A DNA stretch of 16,389 nt. It comes from Promethearchaeota archaeon (GTDB lineage: Archaea > Asgardarchaeota > Lokiarchaeia > Sigynarchaeales > SOKP01). The translations under genes were made by a program, and so were the position numbers. The stretch is taken from assembly GCA_016839905.1 (NCBI GenBank), contig JAEOTJ010000150.1, positions 1-16,389 of the forward strand, read 5' to 3'. The notes beneath the pieces were generated by a model that had not been told where the DNA came from, did no database searches, and saw only the letters and a program-made list of their open reading frames with translations. Shown here piece by piece: positions 7,576 to 14,506 of the stretch. Each line of letters opens with the position of its first letter. Position 1 is the first letter of the stretch.

Positions 7576-8136
7576 TCATTTAACATGTTCAATTAATATT
7601 TTTAAAGCAATTTTTTCAAAAGCTTCATTTACATTTTTATTCAGTTTTGCGGAAGTTTCGATGTAATCACATCCAAACTCTTGTGCCTTTTTCTTCCCTA
7701 ATTCATAAGAGACAACTCTCTCATTATCCTTATCATTTTTATTTCCAATTACAATAAAAGGAATATCTCCGCTTAAATTTTTTATCTTAGAAACCCAAAA
7801 ATCAAGTTCCATAAACGATTCTTTATTAACTATATCAAAAACTATACAAGCACCTAGTGCAGCATTAAAATAATATTCATTAGCAAAGAGTTTATCATGT
7901 TGCCCGCCAACATCCCACCAAAAAACTTTATATCCTTTTTTTTTTACATCATTGAAACGTGAATCAAATATCTGGGCTTTATCAATTAATTTATTCATGT
8001 TAACTTCTTTTATCAGGAAATTAGCTCCAATAGTTTGCACATATTCATCAAAAAAAGAATTATCAATATATTGTGCCAAAAGACTTGTTTTTCCTACACC
8101 AGCATTTCCAACCATTAATGCTTTAGCAATATACAT
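7576..8136 (-). CDS. Ras/Rab-like small GTPase
   Basis: A single-domain G protein of 186 residues. All five G motifs are visible: P-loop GNAGVGKT at 10-17 (G1), T35 in VQTIG (G2), WDVGGQ at 74-79 (G3), NKND at 132-135 (G4) and TSAK at 161-164 (G5). The TSAK and NKND forms and the QTIGANF switch region are Rab/Ras-like, while WDVGGQ is the form typical of Arf and G-alpha proteins. About 20 residues (near 47-68) are inserted between switch I and strand beta-3. There is no N-terminal glycine for myristoylation and no C-terminal cysteine for prenylation, so it is probably soluble or tethered by partners. Such eukaryote-like GTPases are plentiful in Asgard archaea. It lies 73 bases after the TrmB-like gene and 95 bases before the CofC-like gene on the same strand. 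Confidence 0.92.
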   Translation of the reverse strand: MYIAKALMVGNAGVGKTSLLAQYIDNSFFDEYVQTIGANFLIKEVNMNKLIDKAQIFDSRFNDVKKKGYKVFWWDVGGQHDKLFANEYYFNAALGACIVFDIVNKESFMELDFWVSKIKNLSGDIPFIVIGNKNDKDNERVVSYELGKKKAQEFGCDYIETSAKLNKNVNEAFEKIALKILIEHVK

Positions 8137-8209
8137 TAATTTTTCAAACTCTTATTTTAATTTTGTGTGTGTTTTTAATCGAATTTTTCTTCAAGAGATT
8201 ATATTTGAA

Positions 8210-9034
8210 CTATTTATTTTTTTTAAAAGTTGTTAATTTCAATTGTCTGCATTCAGAAGTGATAAAATGACGGAATAGATGTTCATATCCTTGAATTTGT
8301 TTTGGTCTTCCATTTTCAAGCCAGAGACCTGATGTATATTCTGGAGCCTCTTTAACTTGATCTAAGGTAGTAAGTAAAAAATCATTATCAGATATTAATA
8401 AACCAAAAGGGATAACACTATCTCCTAGAATCGCATGAATTATTACATCAAGATTTAGAAGTTTTTTAATACCTTCTTTAAGAGCATCAAACATTTTTAA
8501 AGCTATTACTATTTTAATTGAAGCTATTGAGAATTTTTTATTCCATAGTTCCTTAATAATCCAATCAAAGCCTCCTAATTCTTCCATTAGTAAATCAGGC
8601 GTAATAATGAAAAAGATTCGATTTTCCGCAGATACAATAAGGTTTTTAATTTGCTTTCTAATTTTATCCTTAGAACTTATTGACCAGACACGTGGTTCAG
8701 AATCATCATGATTTATTTCTAATTCAGATAATGCTTTTTCAATGACTAATGTATCTTCAATTTTATTTTTATATTCATCTCGGATAGATTTAAAAATACT
8801 AGTTATTGGTATTACTTGATAATTTGCTCCTCTTTTTACAGGTTCTTTTTGAATAAAACCTTTCTCAATTAATCTATTTAATGAATCATAAACTCGTGCG
8901 CGATCAACTCCTGAATATCGTGCAATATCTGCAGGGGACAATACTTTATATTTAGATAATGTATATAGGACTTTAGAATCGTTTTTGGTAAAGCCCAAAG
9001 ATTGTAGAGCCCCCTCAATTTCAACCTCTGTCAA
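8210..9034 (-). CDS. TrmB-family transcriptional regulator
   Basis: A 274-residue protein with an N-terminal winged helix at about 8-75: LQSLGFTKNDSKVLYTLSKY, then a SPADIARYSGVDRARVYDSL recognition helix and the wing IEKGFIQKEPVKRGANYQVIP. This is the TrmB-type DNA-binding domain. A helical linker (75-105) leads to a C-terminal domain (110-265) with alternating strands and helices, as in TrmB-family proteins that carry a phospholipase-D-like or sugar-binding effector domain; the ligand cannot be read from the sequence. TrmB regulators in other archaea control sugar transport and central metabolism, but no transporter is nearby here. The start is TTG at 9034; no ATG or GTG lies in frame for the preceding bases I checked. 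It is followed by the GTPase gene and may regulate its own unit. Confidence 0.87.
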   Translation of the reverse strand: MTEVEIEGALQSLGFTKNDSKVLYTLSKYKVLSPADIARYSGVDRARVYDSLNRLIEKGFIQKEPVKRGANYQVIPITSIFKSIRDEYKNKIEDTLVIEKALSELEINHDDSEPRVWSISSKDKIRKQIKNLIVSAENRIFFIITPDLLMEELGGFDWIIKELWNKKFSIASIKIVIALKMFDALKEGIKKLLNLDVIIHAILGDSVIPFGLLISDNDFLLTTLDQVKEAPEYTSGLWLENGRPKQIQGYEHLFRHFITSECRQLKLTTFKKNK

Positions 9035-9170
9035 TTTATTGTTATTTAAATATGAAATTAAAAATCAAATCCAAAAATAAATAATAATCTCTTACTAAAT
9101 TAATTTCGATTCTAATATTTATTGTTTATTTATTTATATTTTTTAATATTAATACTCTTCTTTAAAATCA

Positions 9171-9191
9171 AGTGCTTTAGAGTTAAGTACT
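9171..9191. repeat. Short hairpin between the methyltransferase and TrmB-like genes
   Basis: AGTGCTT at 9171-9177 pairs with AAGTACT at 9185-9191 (seven base pairs, one G-T) around a seven-base loop. It lies about 140 bases upstream of the TrmB-like start and 27 bases beyond the methyltransferase stop. It could be an operator, a transcript 3'-end structure or chance. Confidence 0.3.
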
Positions 9192-9217
9192 CATAAAGTT
9201 GTTGATATTTTAAATAA

Positions 9218-10957
9218 TTAATATTTTTCTATTAAGGATTCCAAATAATTTTGGAAATTTTCATCATTAAAATCATATTTGAACGAAATCCTTAAATTTC
9301 TCTCATAAAAAGATTTAATTTTCTTAAATGAGAGTTTTTGTATTAATTTTAAAATATCTATTCTCATTAAAACCTTTTTAGTAAAAGGTCGTTTTGAATC
9401 TATAAAAACTATAGAAGACAAGAAATTCTTTACAGCATCTAAGTTTAATATGATCCAAGTAAAAAATGTAGTATTAAAATCATTAAAAGAGATTTGGTAA
9501 GAAGTATCATCAACCATAACTGGTTTATCATTAATAGGACATAGTAAAGAAAATACAGGAGATTTATAAAATCCCGCAATTCCAATTTTATATGGCTTAA
9601 AAGAATATTCTCCTATTCCAAAAATCGAAAATTTATGTTTATTTTGATAAATTTTAGATTTTCTCCCATCTAACTTCTCTGAATGCAAATTTAAATAATC
9701 CCATATTTTTGGATATTTTTTCTCGATATAACTTGTATCTTGATTAAGAGAAGTCTGAGGGATAATTATCCAATTTAAAGTATCTTTTGTTATTAAATTT
9801 CTAAGATCTGCCCCTTTAATAAATGGATATAAAAGATTATCTTCTATATCAATAGTTTCATTAAATCCATTTATATAACTTCCATCTTCATTTAATTTTA
9901 AAACCATTACATTTACAGCATCATGTTTTACCCCTTGTCTCCATTCAAATATAGATTTTCCATCCAGATCATTGTATTTTTTATAAATATCTATATTTGA
10001 AACAAATTTATTTTTAAACCAACCAAATTTTTTTATAATATTATTAGTTTCATATAAAGAGGTAACTGTACAAAAATTTGATTTGGATGAACCAAATTTT
10101 GCAAAAAATAATGCGGAATCAGCAGCAATATTGAACTCCTTTTTAGAATTTATAATAAGGCTTTGAATATCATCTAATTTAAGACCTAACTTATCCATGT
10201 CCCTTACTAAGTTTTTAATTACAGTTGTTTTACATAGAATCGCAATAATTCCTTCTCGAAATGAAAATTTTTGAATTATTTTTGAAATGATAAATTCTGT
10301 AATATCAAAATTAGAACTACCAGTTATCGCCTCAATACCTTTAACTTTTTTAATATTAGATTTATCGGGTAAATTGTTCGAGTCTAAGTTAGATAATTCA
10401 GTATTGGTAATCCACGGAGGATTACCAAGGATGAGAAATTTTTTTTTATTCTTATGTAAAAATTTTAAGAAGATATTAGAAAAATTATGGGTAAAAATAT
10501 TATCTCGATGAAATTCTATTATAGGATTTAAATGTTGTTGAAAAGATAATTTCAAAACATTTAATTTAAATAACCATTCATAATTTGGTTGGATTTCAAC
10601 ACAATAAATATATTTTATTGAAGGAAAATGCTTTATTACCGAAAGTATAAAATTACCTGTACCACAAGTAGGTTCTAAAATAGCTTCAGGTATGAATCCA
10701 ATATTGAGAAAATAATTACAAATTTTTTCAGTAAGACGGAGTGGTGTTTGAAAATCGCCTAAATCTTCTTCCTTTTTTCTAATACCGTTAAGTTTTTTCA
10801 TGTATTCTTGAAAATCCTTGCGATCATCGTGATTTTTGAAAAAGTTTAGAATACCTGTTTTACGCTTAAGGTAATTATTTAATTCATTAATATTATCATA
10901 TTCAGTTAAGATATTTTCGACTTTTTTAAAGAATTCTTTATCAGATTTAGAGATCAT
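9218..10957 (-). CDS. N6-adenine DNA methyltransferase (TaqI-like gamma class), apparently orphan
   Basis: A 579-residue S-adenosylmethionine-dependent DNA methyltransferase. Motif X (GDFQTPLRLTEKI) lies at 68-79, the SAM-binding motif I (EPTCGTGNFI) at 95-104, an acidic strand-2 residue in YCVEIQPN at 118-125, and the catalytic motif IV NPPW at 179-182; the NPPW form and the order X-I-IV mark the gamma class of amino-methyltransferases that modify adenine N6. The C-terminal half (about 330-540), with WRQGVKHDAV and FIKGADLRNL, fits a TaqI-like target-recognition domain. The first 65 residues are charged and helical. No restriction endonuclease or specificity subunit is next to it, and there is no nuclease motif in the protein, so it looks like a solitary modification gene or the remnant of a restriction-modification pair. 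The recognition site cannot be predicted. The start is ATG 10957. Confidence 0.9.
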   Translation of the reverse strand: MISKSDKEFFKKVENILTEYDNINELNNYLKRKTGILNFFKNHDDRKDFQEYMKKLNGIRKKEEDLGDFQTPLRLTEKICNYFLNIGFIPEAILEPTCGTGNFILSVIKHFPSIKYIYCVEIQPNYEWLFKLNVLKLSFQQHLNPIIEFHRDNIFTHNFSNIFLKFLHKNKKKFLILGNPPWITNTELSNLDSNNLPDKSNIKKVKGIEAITGSSNFDITEFIISKIIQKFSFREGIIAILCKTTVIKNLVRDMDKLGLKLDDIQSLIINSKKEFNIAADSALFFAKFGSSKSNFCTVTSLYETNNIIKKFGWFKNKFVSNIDIYKKYNDLDGKSIFEWRQGVKHDAVNVMVLKLNEDGSYINGFNETIDIEDNLLYPFIKGADLRNLITKDTLNWIIIPQTSLNQDTSYIEKKYPKIWDYLNLHSEKLDGRKSKIYQNKHKFSIFGIGEYSFKPYKIGIAGFYKSPVFSLLCPINDKPVMVDDTSYQISFNDFNTTFFTWIILNLDAVKNFLSSIVFIDSKRPFTKKVLMRIDILKLIQKLSFKKIKSFYERNLRISFKYDFNDENFQNYLESLIEKY

Positions 10958-10999
10958 GAAATTAAATTTAATGTGGTCTATTTTATCTATTGAATTAAA

Positions 11000-11024
11000 T
11001 TAATTGTTTAAATCTCACAATTAA
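11000..11024. repeat. Inverted repeat upstream of the methyltransferase gene
   Basis: TTAATTGT at 11000-11007 and ACAATTAA at 11017-11024 are perfect 8-bp inverted arms with a 9-base spacer, 43-67 bases upstream of the methyltransferase ATG at 10957. The geometry fits a dimeric regulator operator, but A+T-rich inverted repeats of this size also arise by chance. Confidence 0.3.
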
Positions 11025-11343
11025 CAATTATAATTATATTGAACCGTTATTACAAATTACCATATTTCAATAATAATTTTTAAATCTTCTTAAATACATC
11101 TTAAAAATTAATTTTTAATTATAAATCTTATAAATTAATTAAAATAGAAATGTCTTTATTTGTAGTATTAATAAAGAAAAAAATTTATTCAAACATTAAT
11201 AATAATGAAATTCAAAAAAAGAATAAATTCAGCGTCTTTCCTCCTAAAATTAAAAAATTATCATTTTGTCGGTTAAATATTTATAACGAGATATTTTTCG
11301 ATCATAATATTTCAATTAATTTCATTTCCTAAAATTGTTAAAT

Positions 11344-11364
11344 CGAAACATAACATTTATATAA
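11344..11364 (+). promoter_or_regulatory. Histone gene promoter (BRE and TATA box)
   Basis: CGAAACATAACA followed by TTTATATAA at 11356-11364 matches the archaeal purine-rich BRE plus TATA arrangement. Initiation would be near 11385, giving a leader of about 60 bases that ends with the Shine-Dalgarno sequence GGAGAG at 11432-11437. This is the best-formed promoter in the window, in keeping with a highly expressed chromatin gene. Confidence 0.6.
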
Positions 11365-11445
11365 GAGTAATGTGTAGTTTTATTTAATTATCAATCAAAA
11401 ATATTTAAAAAAAAAAATTTAAAAAATTAGTGGAGAGAATAAAAA

Positions 11446-11703
11446 ATGGCTAAAAAAGCTGCCAAGAAAGCACCTGCTAAAAAAGCAGCAGCAAAAAAAA
11501 GTGATGGATATATCGCTAAAGCCCCTATTAGAAGATTAATGAAAAAAGAAGGGGCTGATCTCGTAGCAGCAGAAGCATTAGATAAGTTAATTGATTACTT
11601 GGAGAAGGCAGCCGCTGACGCAACAAAAGCGGCTATTGGTATATGTAAAGCGGATAAACGTAAAAGAGTCACAGCTAGCGATATCCGAAATGCTACACGC
11701 TAA
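11446..11703 (+). CDS. Archaeal histone with lysine/alanine-rich N-terminal tail
   Basis: An 85-residue DNA-packaging protein. Residues about 22-85 form a histone fold: APIRRLMKKEGADLVAAEA (helix 1 and loop 1), a central helix KLIDYLEKAAADATKAAIGIC, and the loop-2/helix-3 signature KRKRVTASDIRNATR. Archaeal histones dimerise and stack into DNA-wrapping hypernucleosomes. The first 20 residues (AKKAAKKAPAKKAAAKKSDG) are a Lys/Ala tail that most classical archaeal histones of about 67 residues lack; tailed histones are known in Asgard archaea. The ATG at 11446 is preceded by GGAGAG at 11432-11437 and a well-formed promoter. A T-rich terminator follows. The gene is apparently monocistronic. Confidence 0.95.
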   Translation: MAKKAAKKAPAKKAAAKKSDGYIAKAPIRRLMKKEGADLVAAEALDKLIDYLEKAAADATKAAIGICKADKRKRVTASDIRNATR

Positions 11704-11731
11704 GGCTTCAAATTATAATACTTGTTAAATA

Positions 11732-11757
11732 TTTTCTTATTTTTTTTTCCTTTTTTT
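11732..11757 (+). terminator. Oligo-T transcription terminator after the histone gene
   Basis: Successive T runs (TTTTCTTATTTTTTTTTCC, then seven Ts) begin about 30 bases past the histone stop. Archaeal RNA polymerase terminates at U-rich tracts without needing a hairpin, so this is a good intrinsic terminator before the next plus-strand gene. Confidence 0.55.
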
Positions 11758-11932
11758 ATATTAAAATTTTCAAATAATTTAAAATCCTATTGTAAAGCAA
11801 GAAGAATGGGGAAGATAGACTTAATTTAAACCAATTTAAGAATATAAAATTATTTTAATCTGAATTTTTATTAATTTTTTAACAATAATATAAATTTTTT
11901 GAGTTTAACTTCAAGTTTTTAGGGGGTTTAAA

Positions 11933-12523
11933 ATGTCATCAATGTGGATATTTAAACTATTAAATAAGCGTCAAAAGAATAAAAGGGCAAAGGAGAGATT
12001 ACATACACCATCTGAGTCTAGCATGATGTTCAGGAGTAAGGAAAACGCAGCTAAACTTTATAATTTATTGGTAGAGCCCCGAGATCCAAGACACTCGCAG
12101 AGACAAATACAAAGGTCAAGACCAACTCCAAGACCCGCGCCTTTTATTAGACAAGAAAATCAATCAGGGGGCTTAAGATCACTAAGAGATGAGATGTTAG
12201 CAGAATTAGAGAGATTAAGAGGAATAATGGGCGGTGATGATATTGAGAATAATAAAAATTATATTAATCTTCCAGAAAAAGAAAAAGAAAGGTTTAATGA
12301 ATTTTTGGAATTCTTTTCGACCTGTCCTGTTTGCAAAAAGAAGAATCATAAGAGTCATTTAGGAAAGTTCTATTTTGAGACTGACCCTGGAAGAGTAAGG
12401 TTAAAAGAAAGATTAATAAAATTAATGGAAGAATCAAGGGATTTTAATCTGAACTATAAAAATAAAATGAATCTCGGAATCCCTTGCTGTGATTGTTTCA
12501 ATATAATTTTTAAAGTTGAATGA
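11933..12523 (+). CDS. Small zinc-finger protein of unknown function
   Basis: A 196-residue soluble protein. The first 75 residues are basic and low in complexity, with an Arg/Pro/Gln-rich stretch (QRQIQRSRPTPRPAP at 56-70) that looks disordered. Residues 80-100 form a helix (LRDEMLAELERLRGIM). The C-terminal domain (110-196) has a CPVC knuckle at 131-134 and a CCDC cluster at 185-188, about 50 residues apart, which together would make one zinc site; between them lie KSHLGKFYF and a helix with LKERLIKLMEES. This pairing of a front CxxC and a late GIPCCDC is distinctive, but I cannot name the family. A GGGGG ribosome binding site at 11922-11926 supports the ATG at 11933. It meets the HIT gene tail to tail with five bases between stops. 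Confidence 0.82.
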   Translation: MSSMWIFKLLNKRQKNKRAKERLHTPSESSMMFRSKENAAKLYNLLVEPRDPRHSQRQIQRSRPTPRPAPFIRQENQSGGLRSLRDEMLAELERLRGIMGGDDIENNKNYINLPEKEKERFNEFLEFFSTCPVCKKKNHKSHLGKFYFETDPGRVRLKERLIKLMEESRDFNLNYKNKMNLGIPCCDCFNIIFKVE

Positions 12524-12528
12524 TTTTT

Positions 12529-13047
12529 TTAGAATCCCTTAAAAAATTCTTCATTCAAATATTTATGGATATTTTCTTCCATCTTTTTCTTTACAGAATC
12601 TAAACCTTCGACAACAACTCTTGTTTTGCCAATAATATCAATATATCCTAATTCAGAGCCAAACCGAGGGACAAAATGACAGTGTAGATGGGGGATACTA
12701 GCCCCAGCAAGTCCTTCATTAAAGCCAATATTATAGCCTTTTGGCGAATATAAATCGTCAAAAAGCAGTTGTAGTCCCTGTATTGTTCGGAATACTCTTT
12801 CTGCTTCTTCTTTTGTGAGTTCTAATATTCTAAGGATGTGACGATTCGGTACAACCATACAATGTCCGGGATTGTAAGGATAGAGGTTTAAAGATATAAA
12901 TATCAACTCATCCTCATAAAATTTCAGTGAAACTACTCTTTCATCATTATCTCTCACTCCGCATAAAATGCAATCTATTTTTGGACGATTTGTTCCTTGT
13001 GCATATTCTAATTTCCCCAATGCTCTAAGCCACTTATCAAAAACCAT
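12529..13047 (-). CDS. HIT-family nucleotide hydrolase or transferase
   Basis: A 172-residue histidine-triad protein. The triad IPHLHCHFVPR (H120, H122, H124) and the upstream NPGHCMVVPNRH at 59-70 are diagnostic of the family, whose members hydrolyse or transfer nucleoside monophosphates from dinucleoside polyphosphates or nucleoside phosphoramidates. A CILC pair at 26-29 matches the zinc-binding CxxC found in many HIT proteins. I place the start at ATG 13047 (MVFDKWLRALGK) rather than the longer open frame to 13122, because the extension would overlap the upstream gene, reads as hydrophobic filler, and is absent from the family; a GGTG motif sits 6-7 bases before this ATG. The upstream DUF2299-like gene ends 16 bases before the start, so the two are probably cotranscribed. 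The substrate is not determinable. Confidence 0.9.
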   Translation of the reverse strand: MVFDKWLRALGKLEYAQGTNRPKIDCILCGVRDNDERVVSLKFYEDELIFISLNLYPYNPGHCMVVPNRHILRILELTKEEAERVFRTIQGLQLLFDDLYSPKGYNIGFNEGLAGASIPHLHCHFVPRFGSELGYIDIIGKTRVVVEGLDSVKKKMEENIHKYLNEEFFKGF

Positions 13048-13063
13048 AAAATAACACCAATAT

Positions 13064-13609
13064 TTATGAATATAAAGAAAAATCAGAACTTGAAAAATCT
13101 TTAGCTTTATCGATTTCATCAAATTTCACTTTTCCAGCGCAATATTCACCTAAAATCATATTACTATATGCCATGCTGTTAAATACCCTCCGAATGCTCT
13201 TAAACATTTTATTCTTTGAAATAAAGTTGCTTTTGGGGAGGAAAATTTGATCAGATATCTCATAACGATGATTTTGAATATCAATACGGAAGAAAACATC
13301 CTTAAGAAGGAAGAATTTTCTTAAATCCATGAAAAACGCCATTTTTTTATCAGGTTTCAATGAATTCAATGCATTTACATGACCAGGAGATATCTGCGTG
13401 CCGATAGATATAATAAGTAAATCTTTCTTCTTAGGTTTAATAATTATCATGATCTTTCCAATAGGCCTTCCTGTAGGATCATTTCCAGGAGGATAAGCAA
13501 ACTGAAACCCAAATTCGAGCTTTGGAACATCCATTTTATTTCTTAATAATCCCTCATCCAGTAAATATTCCCGAACTAAAACTTTAATTTTACTTTCTTT
13601 AGTAGACAT
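13064..13609 (-). CDS. DUF2299-like archaeal protein of unknown function
   Basis: A 181-residue soluble protein. It starts with a charged helix (SKIKVLVREYLLDEGLL), then strands with FQFAYPPGNDPTGRPIGKIMIII and DLLIISIGTQISPGHVNAL, then a helix with DKKMAFFMDLRKFFL and a strand pair VFFRIDIQNHRYEIS. This helix-strand layout, with an N-terminal amphipathic helix followed by lipid- or protein-binding-like sheets, resembles the archaeal DUF2299 family from memory; no biochemical role is established for it. There is no signal peptide or membrane span. The ATG at 13609 fits a promoter with ATTATATTTTG about 35 bases upstream, next to a palindrome. The HIT gene follows 16 bases downstream. Confidence 0.65.
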   Translation of the reverse strand: MSTKESKIKVLVREYLLDEGLLRNKMDVPKLEFGFQFAYPPGNDPTGRPIGKIMIIIKPKKKDLLIISIGTQISPGHVNALNSLKPDKKMAFFMDLRKFFLLKDVFFRIDIQNHRYEISDQIFLPKSNFISKNKMFKSIRRVFNSMAYSNMILGEYCAGKVKFDEIDKAKDFSSSDFSLYS

Positions 13610-13653
13610 TTTAAATCAATAAAATTAAGAATGAAATGCAAAATATAATTTTT

Positions 13654-13681
13654 TTAGATTTATTTTATCTAATAAATCTAA
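13654..13681. repeat. Perfect 11-bp palindrome, candidate operator
   Basis: TTAGATTTATT at 13654-13664 and AATAAATCTAA at 13671-13681 are perfect inverted arms separated by six bases. The element lies immediately upstream of the TATA-like sequence for the DUF2299-like/HIT pair, where an archaeal BRE or activator site would be, and after the stop of the previous gene. On the minus strand it is followed by A residues, not Ts, so it is not a typical terminator for that strand. Confidence 0.45.
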
Positions 13682-13710
13682 TGTTAAAAATGAAAGGAAT
13701 AATTATTTAA

Positions 13711-14064
13711 TTAATATTTTCCACGAGGTCTAACTTGAGGTTCTACTCCGACATCCCTTAATTTATTGACGTTTTCTTCCAATTCGTCTTGAGGAGTACA
13801 AAAAATTACTTTTAAAGAATCAACATCAACAAACAATTTCCCCACTATCCCTAAACCCATAATTTGATTATCTTTACCGAGAAATGTATTATCGAGTCCA
13901 AGTTGTATAGCTTGTTTTCCGCCTTCCAGCACCACTAATTGAGGTTGACAGGCAGTATAGCCACCACCTCGATTTCTAAGCAGGTAATTAGAAATCGCAT
14001 AGTCAAGTTCATCGTCAATCTCTCCGTGTTCTTGAAGGACTTTTTCTATATTGGGGATCGACAT
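13711..14064 (-). CDS. Conserved-looking small protein of unknown function
   Basis: A 117-residue soluble protein with one compact alpha/beta-looking domain. An N-terminal helix (IPNIEKVLQEHGEIDDELDYAI) is followed by RNRGGGYTACQPQLVVLEGG, then GLGIVGKLFVDVDSLKVIFC and a final helix PQDELEENVNKLRDVG. The glycine-rich segments and well-defined strands point to a real, ordered protein, but I do not recognise the family. Two cysteines (in YTAC and VIFC) are far apart. A TATA-like TTTATAAA at 14085-14092 lies only about 21 bases before the ATG at 14064, which suggests a nearly leaderless transcript, although AGAGGT is also present. The gene sits between DUF211 and DUF2299-like genes, both also of unknown role. 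Confidence 0.75.
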   Translation of the reverse strand: MSIPNIEKVLQEHGEIDDELDYAISNYLLRNRGGGYTACQPQLVVLEGGKQAIQLGLDNTFLGKDNQIMGLGIVGKLFVDVDSLKVIFCTPQDELEENVNKLRDVGVEPQVRPRGKY

Positions 14065-14119
14065 TTTAAAGAATACCTCTTTTTTTTATAAATAATAATT
14101 TATTTTTTTTTTTTTATTT

Positions 14120-14406
14120 TTAGTCATCTTCAATGAGAATGTTATCAACGCTATGTAGAGAACAGTTGTTCTCATCTAATGACTTTTCTATTTCTTCTAA
14201 TAATAATTTATCATTTCCCTTAATTGTAATAAATACGGAAGTTGTTTTTTGGTCTATTTCATCAACTTTAATGTTTACAGAACTTACGCCTTCAATCTTC
14301 TTTAGTTCTCTCGCCAAATGATCATTTCTGGGTGTCAGATCATCGTTTTCTTCCACTTTCCAGGTTGATGAGGCTTAAGAACATCAAGATCATACTCAAT
14401 TTTCAT
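14120..14406 (-). pseudogene. DUF211 protein gene interrupted by a frameshift
   Basis: DUF211 is a small archaeal family (about 90-95 residues, ferredoxin-like fold, function unknown). Its two diagnostic halves are both here but in different frames. From ATG 14406 the frame reads MKIEYDLDVLKPHQP, the conserved family N-terminus, then runs GKWKKTMI to a TGA at 14337-14335. A second frame, open from about 14374 to the stop at 14120, carries the rest: LARELKKIEGVSSVNIKVDEID, then TTSVFITIKGND and NNCSLHSVDNILIEDD, ending as the family does. The shift is one base backward, and the loss of one A in the AAAA run near 14350-14346 would explain it. A GTG at 14356 could start a 78-residue truncated product. 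A GGAG site at the right side of 14406 supports the true N-terminus. It may be a real mutation, an assembly error or, less likely, recoding. Confidence 0.78.
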
Positions 14407-14506
14407 ATTTTATTTAAATCTCCTAACATTATTATTGTATTTTTTTTTTTTTTGATTAAAACATGTATAGTTTAAGAATACTTATATTTATAGTTTTTTT
14501 TGATAT

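Larger units (their letters stand above)
10958..11445. other. Divergent intergenic region between methyltransferase and histone genes
   Basis: 488 bases of A+T-rich DNA holding the promoters of the two divergent genes. An inverted repeat lies near the methyltransferase side and a clear archaeal promoter near the histone side. An open frame at 11150-11332 (60 codons) has the low-complexity I/N/K/F composition expected by chance and no ribosome binding site, so I do not call it. No RNA gene is visible. Confidence 0.6.

Noticed and set aside
11150..11332. 60-codon plus-strand frame upstream of the histone
   Set aside because: Composition is the I/N/K/F bias of random A+T-rich frames, with no ribosome binding site and overlap with the region needed for promoters.
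11351..11360. TAACATTTAT near the histone promoter as a third element end
   Set aside because: Only about nine bases match the element terminus and no body, second end or flanking repeat is present; it is part of the TATA region.
13048..13122. Longer N-terminus for the HIT protein
   Set aside because: It would overlap the upstream gene, is absent from the family, and a ribosome binding site precedes the internal ATG at 13047.
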